This document shows positions 1-11,709 of a DNA stretch of 64,000 bases, piece after piece. How positions within the stretch are numbered: position 1 is the stretch's first letter; each line of letters begins with the position of its first letter. Source of the stretch: Linanthus parryae (taxonomy: Eukaryota; Streptophyta; Magnoliopsida; Ericales; Polemoniaceae). Where the stretch lies: positions 62,953,718-63,017,717 of the forward strand of contig JALGPY010000004.1 in the NCBI GenBank assembly GCA_023055425.1, given 5' to 3'. The translations under genes were made by a program, and so were the position numbers. Below the pieces are notes generated by a model, which had not been told where the DNA came from, did no database searches, and worked only from the letters and a program-made list of their open reading frames with translations.

Positions 1-167
1 GGCCACGGCGTGCATTGTAATCGCGTTCTCTTCTCAATAAAATATATGTTCTTGCCGTGGATTAGCTAGCGGGTTCGTTACGAATTCGTTAGTGAACCAC
101 GTTAAATATCTGTCTCGTTCTTATTTTGCTTTCGTCGTTCTTGTTCGAATACCCCCAGATTATAACA
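1..167 (+). mobile_element. Copia-type LTR, 3' part only
   Basis: The first 167 bases resemble the 3' part of the copia-1 LTR further right (34259-34435): both hold a GTGCATTGTAAT stretch, an AATAAA-type segment, a GCCGTGGAT segment and an end in TAACA. A methionine-tRNA-like primer site follows at once. The LTR start lies outside the window. The following internal region is lost, because an unrelated repeat begins by about position 205. Confidence 0.6.
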
Positions 168-170
168 TAC

Positions 171-182
171 TGGTAACAGAGC
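171..182 (+). other. Primer-binding site, initiator Met tRNA type (degenerate)
   Basis: TGGTAACAGAGC differs by one base from TGGTATCAGAGC, the primer-binding site common to plant Ty1/copia elements. It lies three bases after the LTR end. Confidence 0.6.
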
Positions 183-204
183 TCTTAAACAAGAGTTATA
201 TTAC

Positions 205-969
205 AACAAAACTTGATGGGTCGGAGCTCGACATTTGGAGTAATGTGGAGTGGGAAGTTTCTGGTAGTAGTACAATGTTGGTAGGTTAACATAACCGATT
301 TGTCCAAAAAACAGAATATGATAGTTATGTATGAATTATCTCCTCATCTATTTTATTGACCTTTAGTTTGTCATTTCTCTACTCTAATTTTCTTTCCCCT
401 TTCTCTGAGGAAAAAATTGATTCTTTTATTAAACCTTTCTCACACTACCGTCTCCAATCCCATCTTACCCGAGCATTTATTGTGATGAAAAAAATTCAAT
501 GAGGAATCACAGCTTCCAGAATCTCAATAAGTCAAATATTAGTCGGACGTCCAGCTCCGTTACGTATTGTTTATCAGTAGCATCAATAAAAATATAAAAA
601 TCTTAATCATACCTGAAAAATTTATTACTTTTGTTCATCTAGATGTGTAATCAAATCTACCCCGAAACTATTGATTCATTAATATTTTTCAATTCATCAA
701 ATCAGTCCGTAAACTAAATATTTTTCAATATTTTCAGTTTTTTCTTCTTCGTTTCCAGTTCTCAATCAATGACCGTGGTGCTAGACATGCCATATGCTAA
801 CTGGTCGAAGGATTATATATTTCTTGGTGTACGGAATAGTAGGGTATGAAATCTAGCTCTATAGATACCTGAGAGGACTAATATAGAATCTCCGTAGACC
901 GACATATAACGAATAAGTTATTTTTCAAAATTCTAACCATCTGATAGATTTGTATAATGTTTCTATCAA
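205..969 (+). repeat. Repeat module, copy A: 5' flank of LINE fragment
   Basis: This AT-rich stretch recurs at about 17640-18375 and 23700-24440. In all three places it starts near GATGGGTCGGAG and leads into the same LINE-derived sequence. It has no convincing reading frame. It may be the untranslated leader of the LINE or older flanking DNA duplicated with it. Confidence 0.7.
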
Positions 970-1870
970 GTATTGCCTAATCCCTCTTTGGAAGGTTTTC
1001 ACCAGGTCGATATCACAAACACTTATTATCACTCTGCTATTAAATCCACCCAATCCAGCTTGCTTGTTCGGAACAAAGAATGCTTTGGAAACTTGTTTTA
1101 CAAACAGAAAACTCTTGTAGAGCTAGGCTCAATGCATTCAGAAAGCCTTGGATAACTCCCCCTCCAGGTTCCTTTCTATCTTAATGATGAGCTCAAGTCA
1201 AGGTTGAGTACAGTAGCATTTTGATCCAATAGGAGGAGTTTTGGAGAAAGAGGAGATAGGAATATATGTTTCTTTCATGCTTCAACTCTGAGTTGAAGAA
1301 GCAGAAATAAAATAATTACTTGTAGGGATGAGAACGGCTCTTGGCTTTATGATAAAGGATTTTGCTAACACATTTCTTAGAGTTCCTCTACCTCCACTTC
1401 CTCTCACTCAGTCAACTTTGGCAACCCGAACCTCGGGGTGGTCTCTCCCCAAATTCTCAATGAGCTGCATGTGAAGCTCAGTGTTACCCTGTCGTTGGAG
1501 GAGCTAAGAGATGTCATGTGGTCCTTCAAGACAAGTAATGCCCCAAGGCTCTGATTGCTTTCATCATATGTTCTGTTAAAAGAATAAGGACACCACAAAA
1601 CACCATATGTTCTCAGTTTAATCAGCTCTATATTTAATGACTTCTCCATGCATGTGGTATCAATGACACCATCTTGTGCCTCATTTCAATAGTGCCTAAG
1701 CCTGAGACTATGTCCCAATTCAGGCCTATCGCCCTTTTTGATATTGTGTGGAAATTCATCACCAAAATTGTGCCACTCAAACAAGCCCCTGTTGGAGTCT
1801 TTAATAACCCCCTTCTAGTCTAGCTTGGAAGGAGAGGAGCTGATAATATTTCTATTGTTCAGGACTTGGT
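970..1870 (+). pseudogene. L1-type LINE fragment, region between endonuclease and reverse transcriptase
   Basis: Conceptual translation in shifting frames gives typical plant L1 LINE text: a segment like NKECFGN-FYK, then FFHAST, then the RT entry PKPETMSQFRPIALFDI and GRRGADNISIVQDLV. Several stops and frameshifts are present, so it cannot code for protein. It breaks off near 1870, where about 250 bases of unassigned sequence follow. The same break is seen in the copy at 24440-25370, so the break is older than the duplication. Confidence 0.75.
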
Positions 1871-2194
1871 GACGATCTTTCCGATCTGTCCGACCCCAAG
1901 CCATTTGAAATGACGCCATCTAAAGATAAATCGGGCCGCGTAAAGTACACAAGCGAGCCCTATATGCGTATGTAGGGGGGAACAAAAGCTTTTGTCTTTG
2001 GCCAATTGCGGTGCTAAGACCCCGGGATTGTTGTCTATTCGTTCGCTTGACGCGAGGTGGGGAGAGAGAGATAAGATAAAGCTCCCGTGCTGGCTGAGGA
2101 GTAGGATACCGGTTGTTGACAGCTTTTAGAAGATGTCATTTCATGCCAACTGCTAATATTATAGATGAGTGAACGGAAATTCGCCTTTTTTCAC
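1871..2194. other. Unassigned insert between two LINE fragments
   Basis: This stretch is more GC-rich than its neighbours and has no reading frame I recognise. It recurs at about 25370-25700, with a longer poly-G run there (25476-25496). It separates one LINE fragment from a second one that starts again at an equivalent RT position, so it may mark the boundary of a 5'-truncated insertion. Confidence 0.4.
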
Positions 2195-4170
2195 CTTTGA
2201 TTAATGAATCTCTTACTAATAATAGAAGGCAGACGCAATCAGCAGCTTTGCCCGTGCTCCATAATTTTAAGAGCATGAAAGGTATGGTTGGGGAGATTTT
2301 ATACTCTAGCAGGATCTTGACAAAGCATATGATAACATTGAGTAGAGTTTTTTCAGAACCACATTTCAGTACTTCAACTTTCATGTTCCTTTAACTAGAG
2401 TGGTTATGAGTTGTATCTCCTCCCCTTCCATGGCTGTCTTTGTTAGTGGTATTGCTTCATAGAATTTTTTTCCCTCTTAATGGTTTAAGGCATGGATATC
2501 CCATTTCTCCCTACCTATCCAGTGTATAAATGGCTCTCCAACAAGATCACTAACATAATTGCTAATTGTGAGTTTAAGGCTTGAAATCTTCACATACAGG
2601 TCCTGCTATTTTTCATCATTTCTTTGTTCATGAACTTCTCATCATTGGGAAGGCTACTACTAGAAACCGTAGCTTCATTCAAGGCCTACCGGGAGATTTT
2701 TGTCGCCTGTCTAGTCATAAGATTAACCTGGGAAAATATATGATTCTTTTCTCCAGCAATACTCCTCCCATTATTGCTAATCATTGTGCAAGAACTTTTG
2801 CCGTCAGTAAGTATACTAATCTCGGCGTTTAACTTAGATGTGCAATTATCAACAAATGACCCCGCTAGAGCTGATTTTCAGTTTCTTTATGACCAGCTGA
2901 GGGAAAAGCCGGGTAGCTAAAAATTTAGTAAGCTATCCAACGTTGCAGAGAGCGAGCCTCTTCAAAAGCTCTTGACAACTATCCCCATTTAAATAATGCA
3001 TACCTATGGAACGATACTAATGAAGACAACAAACTTTGCAATGTTAGGTGGGATTCTGTTACTAAGACCAAAGATTTGTGGGGGGGGGGGGGGGGGCTCT
3101 GAATAGCTATCTCATGATCTTGCTCTCCTTGCTAGAAAATACTACACATTATTCAAAAATAAAAAAACCTGTGGAGCCAAACTTTGGCTAGTAGATACAG
3201 TTCAAATGTTAAGACTGGCTTCTTTGTGTGGAAATAATTAAGTGTGGGATGAAAGTTGCTGGTCCTAGGATTGGATGCAGACTCGGAAAAGGAGACTCCA
3301 ACTTCTGTTTTCTATTTTTTGTGGAAAAATTAGACTCTAAGAAACCTTATTGAGTGGCCTTTATTTACAAACGAGGAAATTATGATCGTTAAAGAAGCCT
3401 GAAAGTCTTTGCTAGAGGGTAATTGTCCTCTGTCCTTTTCTATCCTTGCTGAGATCCTCGTTGTCATGCTTGGGAAATCTTTTGATCCCTCTTCTTCTTT
3501 CATTGATAAGCCTGTATGGACCCTGAAAAGAGTGGTCAGTTCTCCATTAGATCTTGCTTTCATCTCAGCAGTGGCTGGCCAATGGTCGAGCTTAGATGGA
3601 ATTGGATTTGGAAGCTTCTTATTCCATCCCACTGCAGTCTTTGCCCTGTGTGTGGCCTTGCTCGAGAGTCCCTCCCTCACTTGTTGAGAAATTGGGACCT
3701 ATATAAAATGTTAAGAATGGCTCTTATTCTTCCTCGAGGAGCCACCGGAAAACAGCATTTCTCTTTGTATGTTGGCACCATTGGAAAAGAAGAAATGATG
3801 TGGTTTTATGCAATTGTACTACCGTCTAGAATTACTGTCCTTGGTTAAATGAGTCACTGGTGAAGTTAAAAATTGGTTCTTCTACATGGGTGGCTACAAT
3901 TACAAGATTAAAACAGTGACCGGACAAGGTCGTTGGACTATAGCTCATGAGAATCAGGAAAACCTTAATTCTGGTGGTTTTTGGAGGCAGAATAGAGCTG
4001 GCGTTGAAGGCTTAATCAGGGATAGCAATGGGAAATGGTTGGCTGGTTATAACTGCAGGTGGCTCTCTTCTTCTTGCTAATGCCCTTGCTCTCCTCACTC
4101 TCATTGGACTTCACTTAGCCAAGCACCTTGGCTGCTCTCATGTTCTGACTAGCACTGGGAAAAAAAAAGA
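2195..4170 (+). pseudogene. L1-type LINE fragment: RT, zf-RVT and RNase H remnants
   Basis: The pieces appear in L1 order. VLHNFKSMKG and the RT palm DLDKAYDNIE occur near 2250-2335. VMSCISSPSMAVFVSG occurs near 2405-2455. An RT C-terminal segment with DLALLAR lies near 3118. A zinc-finger RT-associated domain is read from ORF 3516-3848 (IRSCFHL, CPVCGLARESLPHLLRN). An RNase H start, NRAGVEGLIRDSNGKWLAGY, lies at 3985-4050, and LAKHLGCSHVL near 4120. Stops, frameshifts and a poly-G run (3079-3096) break it. A short A-rich stretch at 4160 may mark the 3' tail. The same array stands at 25700-27700. Confidence 0.8.
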
Positions 4171-4335
4171 AGAAAAACTAACTATATGACATGCTTCACA
4201 TTTTGATTTCACCAAATTCGGTGGTGGCTATATTTTAAGATATATGTTACTGTACTGAATCTAACCAAAAAGACCGCTATAGTTATGGCACAGATGTTCC
4301 TCATCTATCCTATATCACTTTAGTTATTCACTTTT

Positions 4336-5089
4336 GGTGTCTTGAGTTTCTTAACTCTTGAGAACAAGTAGTTCAGGTTGGAGTCTCAAGCTGGCACCAA
4401 TCAGTCTTTGAGCGATGGACTGCTGGTTGGGGTTTGAAGGGAGGGTGAAAGAAGGGGGTACAATGGGACAATTCTTCTCCACAGAGACCACATAAGCTGA
4501 ACGTGATAAGGGATTGCTCCTGAGCCGGGTTTAGCACAGCAAAGCAGTGCAATGTAGATGGTTGAGCTTGTGCTTCTGGGAAGAGCTTACCCAATGAGTG
4601 TGGAGTAATTATTGCTTGATCCAAGAGCAAATATGACGTGGTGCTCTAATCAATACATCACAGGACACGTCAGGAACATATAGGAATTCACTTTCTTTTG
4701 TCTGCCACTCATTCTCTTTCTTCCTAACGTGTCATGTGTTGTATTGATTAGAGCACCACGTGTATTTGCTCTTAGAGCAAACAAAAATTTCTCATGAGTG
4801 TGATGCTGATTTATGCTCCAAAGCTGGAAGATCCATACCTGCAAAACAGAAGAAGAAGTGGAGGGGGAAAGGGGAATAGGGAAGGGAAAACTCTACGTAG
4901 AATTTCACTTGTTTCCTTGGTTTCTTACTCTTTGATTTATCTACTGGCTACTGCTGCATGTTTTTCTATACTTGTTTCATTTTTTTCTTCATATTTTTTA
5001 ATATGTTTTTCCATGCACATTTAAGCATACACGTTGTGTTTGCGATTTCTTGCATCACCACTTGTGATTTTGTGGCAGGCAAGCAAGCA
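4336..5089 (+). promoter_or_regulatory. Upstream region of the F-box-like gene
   Basis: About 750 bases between the LINE relic and the first coding exon of the gene at 5090. It contains the small inverted-repeat element at 4622-4774. An AG at 5077-5078 (TGTGGCAG) just before the ATG looks like a splice acceptor, so a 5' untranslated exon could lie near 4800-4950. I see no certain TATA box. Confidence 0.35.
4622..4774. mobile_element. MITE-like short inverted-repeat element
   Basis: About 152 bases whose ends are imperfect inverted repeats of roughly 53 bases: AAGAGCAAATATGACGTGG at the left, and its counterpart ending CACGTGTATTTGCTCTT at the right. The centre is short and non-coding. A clear target-site duplication could not be set, so the superfamily is left open. 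Confidence 0.6.
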
Positions 5090-6441
5090 ATGAAGGTAGA
5101 ACTGACAATTACCACTTTACACAATGACTTGTTGAAGTTAATAATGATGCTCGTGGTAAAATCCTCCAATGGGGCAGCAGACATGGCAAGAACAATAGCG
5201 ATGTAAGATTTTCTTAAAATACTTGCAATTATTAATTATCAGATGGCTGTGAATAAGACCCTTTTGCTCAACACGACCGATAATAGTCTGAACAAGCTGT
5301 GTTGGTGTGTTGTTTTGAAAGAGCAATGTCTTATTATTATACCTTAAGTTTGTCACCTCACCCCTAATTAACTTGTAATTGCAGTTGCAAATGTTTTGTG
5401 GAATTTGATAAGGACAAAGATGTTTTGAAATATATGGACTTCGAAAATGTTGAGCTATCAGATCGCACAAAATTATTCCGGGGCACTAGGAGTTTAATAA
5501 TTAAGTGTGCTCAAGCTGGGAATCTTTCGGCTCAATATTTGCTGTCGAAGGTAATATATTTAATAGATTTCCTCTACTAGTCTGGCATTGTTTTCCTCCG
5601 GCCAATTTCATTGGCTGTCTTATATGTTTCTTTTACTCATCTTTCTTAAGAACTTGAGTTATATATTTGTAACTGCTCTTTTGTTATATTTGTGCAGGTA
5701 ATATTGATAACATCATATGAGTTGTTTACTGCTCTCCCAGTGGACCAATATATTAATAAGGCAACCGAATCAGCGATAGCTGAGCAAGATTCTGCAGCGT
5801 TGTTCTTAGCTCAGTTTATGGATGACTATTCAAGTCCTAGCCGTAAGTCAGGATGTCACACTCAACTCGTGAGGTTATTCCTGTATCGATGCAACATTGC
5901 TGACTTTGTTTGTAAGCACATGAAATGCTATTTCCAGATCTTCAGACCGAAGGCGTCTAAGAGGGTTGGTATGCCTAGTTTCCATGATAAGGTTGATGAC
6001 ATGCTCTCCGCTGTAAAACTGATAGTGAACTTTGGTTGCAAAAGTGGTCTGTGGTGGACTCGGCAAAAGACAAGGCTTTCCCCAGCTGAATTTGAAAGGG
6101 AAGTGAGGAGGAGTTGTCTCAGAAGTCCGTACTCGTTAAATGCCTTCGATTTTGTAGACCATGAGGGGGAATGTCAATGTAAGCCAGACCAGTCTGTTCA
6201 TGTGGTTTCAGGGCAGGGAAATACAGGCGCTAATATGGAATTCGCTGACTTGGGTGACTATCTTTCTTACCATCTTGTGAAGAAGTTTTTCAGTGAAGGT
6301 GTGAAGCCTCCTACTCATAATATTCTATGTCGCCTTGGGTTGGATTTGGGCAAGCGATTTTGCGTAGTGTTCGCAAGAAGCTTTGAAAAGAAGCGGATGA
6401 AGGCAATTAGAGTATTAGATGAAGCGTTTCCCTCAGAATAG
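5090..6441 (+). CDS. F-box-like protein (At1g67623-type), three exons
   Basis: Three exons join in frame: 5090-5202, 5385-5550 and 5698-6441, with GT-AG introns of 182 and 147 bases. Together they make 1023 bases, 340 residues plus TAG. The ATG at 5090 opens exon 1. An upstream AG may end a leader intron. The N-terminus (residues 5-40: LHNDLLKLIMMLVVKSSNGAAD) resembles the degenerate F-box start of a plant family with LP-x-DLL. It is followed by a region with FRGTRSLIIKCAQAGNLSAQYLLSK, like the family's tetratricopeptide-type segment. The C-terminal 170 residues contain a Cys-rich patch (CQCKPD) but no domain I can name. If it is an F-box protein it would be the substrate adaptor of an SCF ubiquitin ligase; that is inference. 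The splice sites and absence of stops suggest an intact gene. Family assignment is moderate. Confidence 0.55.
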
Positions 6442-6899
6442 ATGAGGGACCGGTTGCATTTGCATCTATAATGTAATAGGCTTGTTGGTAATGCCTATCC
6501 ACCTTGTGATATTTGTCTGGTTTATCTAATAATTATATCTTTCATGTAATAATCGAGAAATCTTACTTTTTGCCCTGACTAATGGCAAGATGTTTTACTC
6601 TAACCGATGGTGTTGATTAACGGAAACTTTCTCTCTGTGTTTCAGTGGATGCATTTAGTATTATTTATTGCATTGGTCGCACATTTTTCATTCAACAATT
6701 TTATGTTTCACCAATTACTTTCACTCTTTCTTCATCCCTTGTGTGTCCAGAAGTTTTTGTCTATACTTTTTGTTTTGATATCTTTCTGAAATTCTATCAA
6801 GAATAGAACTTCACATAGGTGGTGAAATCAATGGGTGAACAAATATGAGCAATGCATAGCAGTTTCCTTTTCAACTACAACTTCAGAAGATGGATTAGT
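6442..6899. other. 3' flank of the F-box-like gene
   Basis: AT-rich downstream sequence with several AATAA-type stretches that could direct polyadenylation. No coding frame longer than 60 residues looks real. Confidence 0.4.
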
Positions 6900-8660
6900 G
6901 ATAAATGTGGTATAACATTGTATAAGTGTGGAGTTAAAAGAACCCTTGGGAGTCTGTATGTAGTTGGTCAAAGTTAGTAACAAAAGTTAGTATTGAAGAA
7001 ATTAGTTATCAGATGATTGTAACTAATCATTCTTCTTTTTCATTTTCTGTAATGAGAAGATCAGGTTCTCTTCATCATCCTCCCTCTCTCTCTTTGTGTG
7101 ATTCTTCAGTTTCAAGTCTATGTAAGTCTTTCTGGTATCACAGATTTGGAAAGTCTAGCTGCCACTCGTTCTAAATCGGACCTCACCCCTCCGGTTGTCT
7201 TTTCCGGTTCCTTCATCTTCTGATTGCGTTATTCGTTCGCTCTTCCTTAAATAATTTCGAATTCTGTGTGTTGGCGCTTCCTCTGCCATTATAATTGTTT
7301 TCATATCTGAAATTTAATCGGAGATTCATTCAAATTCATTTTGGCGGGTTCAATTCAAAGCACTGAGTCACTTCCAAGTCCAGTGACCAATTCTTGCCAA
7401 GTTTTGTATTTTCTGTGCCGAATTTCGCCGAGTTCTTCTTTCTGGACTGAGTTTGCCGACTTCTCTGAGTTATTGCCACCGCTGAGTTGATTCAACCAGG
7501 ATTGAAGTTTGTGTTTCGTAATCTGAGTTATTTGGTTCCGTTTATGTTGGAGGGCTCAAACTAGCGTGTGTGGCGTGCTCATATCTCTACTCTGCTCCAG
7601 GCAAAGAGCCTCATATTTTATATCACTGATTCTCGTCGAGTACCACCAGCTACAATAGTTGCTGAATCAGGTTCATCAATATCTAATTATGCATTTCTTG
7701 TATGGAAATCTATGGACCAACATCTCAAGAGCTGCCTTTTTTGCTTCACTCTATTCATCGGTGATTCCTGTTGTACTGCATTTGACTCATGCTTATGAGA
7801 TTTGGTCTGCCTTAAGGTCAAATTTGCATCTCTGTCTAGATCTCACATTCACCAACTGAAAATGTAGTTATTCACTATTCAGATTTTAGCATCTTGATCA
7901 ATCTCTGGAAGCCTATTTGGCACATATAAAGGCTATAACTGATAGTCTAACACATGTCAATGAGTTTATCTCAGAAGATGATGTGATTCTCCATATTTCT
8001 TAAGGGATTATCACAACATTGTGATCATTTTAAGTCCTCTAATAGGACTAGACCATCACCAATTACAATACCATAAATGCAATTAAGTCCTCTAAATCTG
8101 AAGAAATAGCATCTTGCTGGTTCTATGGCTTCCTCCTCTAGGTCACATGATCGAGCTACTTCTTATTTTGGTTACAAACTTGCACAGCTCAGGTTTCCTC
8201 AACAAATGGACACTACAAGAATGCACGTTCTAATTGTAATGGTTCTTGTTCTTATGAGGAAGGAACGTGTTCTCAATATGGTTCTAATCATACTGGTAAT
8301 GGCTTGGATAAGCATTTCCCTCATGGATCAGTCTCAGCGGTGAGCCAAATATGTGGAATATCCAAGCACTCTGCATTGGATTGCTTGTACATGACAAGAA
8401 TGCTATGTTTGCACCTTCTAGGCCTCCTCCACTAAGGAAACCATGGCTTCAACCCTATGCAGCTACTTATCAACCTTCCTATCGTCACTATGGTGCAACC
8501 TCCTCCCATGCCTCTTCGTCCTCTTCAGGGATTCATCATCCTTCTCATGCAGAGCCTCGAGCTCCATAGTTACTTGACAGTGGAGCTAATCACCACTTAA
8601 TAAACACCAGTGAAGCTTTTACCTATCTACCTTCTCATTATGGTGGTTGTGTTATGTTCC
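6900..8660 (+). pseudogene. Ty1/copia fragment: LTR-like start, gag and protease remnant
   Basis: A likely LTR end is followed by a degenerate Met-tRNA primer site (TGGTATCACAG, from 7133). Broken frames then give copia gag text: WRAHISTLLQAKSL near 7570, VWKSMDQHLKS near 7700, EIWSALRS near 7800, and SLEAYLAHIKAITDSLTHV near 7905-7960. Near 8570 the frame reads LLDSGANHHLIN, the copia protease motif. Numerous stops and frameshifts make it a relic. It ends where a new sequence starting TGTAACAACCCCCG begins at 8669. Confidence 0.7.
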
Positions 8661-8668
8661 AGGTGAGT

Positions 8669-10559
8669 AATTGTAACAACCCCCGAGTTACCATGTGCCA
8701 GGAATCGGGGCGGTGTCACTCCCCATCCAAGGTTACCCTCGGCATGCAAGAGGTTTAAACGTGACAAAGTAACCCAACTACTATGCAATGTCAATATTAC
8801 ACTAGATTTCAACATATGAACATCAGGTTCTTGCGTCAAACACGGGCATACAATCATTATTAAGACTTACTAACTTATTTAAGTATTGTCCAAAAGAGGT
8901 CCAACAAAGTTATGACTTAAGCAGCTATGTTCATCACTATCTTTGCCTCACAAATCCCTATCGTGGTCACCTATGCGGTTTTTTTAAAAGAAGCCATGCC
9001 AACCCCAAAAATTGTGTAAGTCAGCAAACGGATGAGTAAGCAAATACCATTCCATGAAAATAAACGATGAAGTATTAGTATGATTAAAAAAGGATGATTC
9101 GACACAAAATCAAATCATGAAAATGCTCATGTACTTATCAAAACACATCGGAATCACGCAAAACGGTAGATAATCCATATAGATATAAATGTTATTATGG
9201 AGTTATCAGTTTTCACGATTCAATCAAGTTTAGCTTCGAGGCCGTTAGTAGATTGGGTGGGGAAGTTTGTAATGGACTCAGCGTCAGTGCCCTGTCTATG
9301 TGTGCAACGCGTCTGACATGTGTGGATTTTGTGGCCTTCATACCGTGGTGGTGTATTTTCAGTTATACTAGTATCCTTACCTAAATTATATGACAAGCTT
9401 GCCGGTTCAGAACTTGTAACGCTGGGCTCGTGACGCCAGTGGGGCGTGCTTATGCGTTTCTCGAAGTACTGAACGGCTGAGCGGTTACACGAGTCTAAGA
9501 ATTTAGACCAACCTCAAAGCACGCGCCATGTAGCGCAAGTTAGTGCAAACAAAGTGAACCATGTGATATAATAGGAAAAGCCACCACCGTATATTGAAAT
9601 CCATCCACCGGAATTGGGTGCACCCGTGCACCGTACTTCATGAAACGTGGCACCGGAGATTGAGATAAATAAAAAAAAAAAAAAAAAATCTAGTTTGATT
9701 TTTCTAAACACTTTTCGCGAACAAGATCATGATTACGACAGAAGTAGTTTGCAGCGGAGTGTTTTACTTTTACAACATTGATGACCCATGGGATTCTTTT
9801 CCTATACACCCTTGACCACAGGAGGCCAAATGCAGTTAACCCCTGCAATTTGTACGGTGAGATTTGGCCACATGTTTTACTAGTATAGTTTGGTACCCTA
9901 ATCATCTGAGCAATGTGCACACATATATATACCCCTCATTGGCCAATTTTCTCTGGATAAACAACTGATTGTACAGCCGACAAGAGAACTCTGGAACCCG
10001 CTATTTCACTTCCTCTTTTGCTTAAAACTCCGATCTTCCATCGCATCCAGAAGCCTACCCAAATCACGAAGAGGATGAAGAACAAAACCCAAATCACGAT
10101 TGGCTCGATTCGGTGCGATTTTGCTCATGAGTGAATTACGATGTAGTAATTGCTTTCCTGCTCGCTTTGTATTAGCGATGTAAGTGTTTCTCTCTCTCGC
10201 TTTCTGTTCATAAAACCTTATTGGCCGCAGGAAGATAGATCTTTATTCAAAGATTCCATAACACGCTACATACGGAATCGTGAACTGGAAACGAATACAC
10301 AGCTAGATAGATCCTGATTCAGCGCAGGTTGGGGCATTTTCTCAAAGCATATCTTGCTCCTAAATGCTTATTATTAACTTAAGGTATGGTTCACACTCAT
10401 GTTTTTGTTTATAGATTTGATATCTGCCAAGGACTCTTCCAATTCATGTTATTGTTTATTAATTTTCAAAATCATGTTGGTACGAGCAATTAAGGTTCGT
10501 GAAATTGATTATGAGGGGATGTAAATGGAAAAGATTGTAAACAGGAAATGATTCTAATT
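8669..10559. other. Unassigned, LTR-like sequence and intergenic DNA
   Basis: The left edge TGTAACAACCCCCG resembles the start of some plant gypsy LTRs, but I find no second LTR, primer site or coding domain. A TATA-like ATATATATA lies at 9924-9932, and a leader-like, CT-rich stretch follows to 10200. No protein-coding frame in it is recognisable. Confidence 0.35.
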
Positions 10560-11090
10560 CTCAAACTGATAAGAGGATCTAGAGATGCTCTCATGTAATA
10601 GCAGTGGGCTGACTCAGGATCAAGGAACTATACAAAATCACCCGGCATACCCTGGAAGAATAAACAACGGCCTCAATGGCTTGATTCACTAACGGAACAA
10701 ACACCGTATCGGACAGCCCCAACACGGCTACAAAAGTGGACCCTAGCTGGGGCCGATTACTTAACAAAGCCAACTAAGCCTTAACCAAGTTGCTATACAA
10801 GCCCTCCCCTGAAGAATTAAGTCTTCATCTACAAACCAGTCTTCAAGAATTAAGGCTTGAAGCATTAACCAAGCAGTGGGCTGTTTAAAATCAGCCGGAT
10901 CTCGATTGCGCACATCCCAAGACCATACCCAACGGGTTCTCAGGTACACCTGATTCACCCAAGCTCTCCAAAGCGAATCGTTCTTTGGAGTGAATGTTCC
11001 AAAGGAACTTGGATAGGAGAGATACATGCCACGCTGAAATGTTATCAAAAGGAGTCAACCTTCGACTTTTGGAAGACACACCTCCTTCAA
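10560..11090 (-). pseudogene. LINE RT C-terminal fragment (minus strand)
   Basis: Read on the minus strand it gives plant LINE text downstream of the RT palm: FDNISAWHVSLLSKFLWNIHSK near 11060-10990, then WRAWVNQVYLR and VWSWDVRNRDPADFKQ near 10970-10890. Stops and frameshifts are present. A shorter copy stands at 27925-28170 in the same orientation. Confidence 0.65.
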
Positions 11091-11709
11091 TATCTTTTTT
11101 TTGGTCTACCAGCTGACTTGTAACCTTAGCTGAAGCTGATATTTCTTAATTAGGAGTTTAGGACATATCATACTGTTGATACTCATTTCTGATGTTAATG
11201 CTTTTCTCACTTCAAACAAACCTTAATTAGGGTTTCGGAGACACAAATAAGCCGAAAAGGTAGGGTATTCTCTATTTGTAGGAGTATGTATACAAGGATC
11301 CTAATGGATATAATTTCAGCTGTTGGACCAAGGCAGAGATAAGTATTTTCAGAAATAGTCCTTTTACAAATCATGGACTTATATTTGTTGTGACTTTTAT
11401 TTATGTCTGGAGAATGCAAAAAAGGTCTTAAGCTCTTCTAGTTTGCAGCAACTTTGAGTCAAGTCCTTCATTTCTTCTAACAACACTCTCTCTCAAGTTC
11501 AATAATATTGTTCATGAAACCCCCTTGTCAAATAGCTCAAAATACAAATCTCTAATTTAGGTTTCATACCCACGACAAATTCACAATGCTAAAAGATATG
11601 GCAATAGAGATATTTCTGGCTGACAGGTTCCAATCACGTAGCTATAAGCATGCTCGCACCAAGTTAGGCAACAAATCTAGTGGTACGACTTTCTTAAGAG
11701 GAGAAATCA
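11091..11709. other. Intergenic, nothing recognised
   Basis: AT-rich sequence with no coding similarity that I can see and no clear inverted or direct repeat. Confidence 0.4.
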
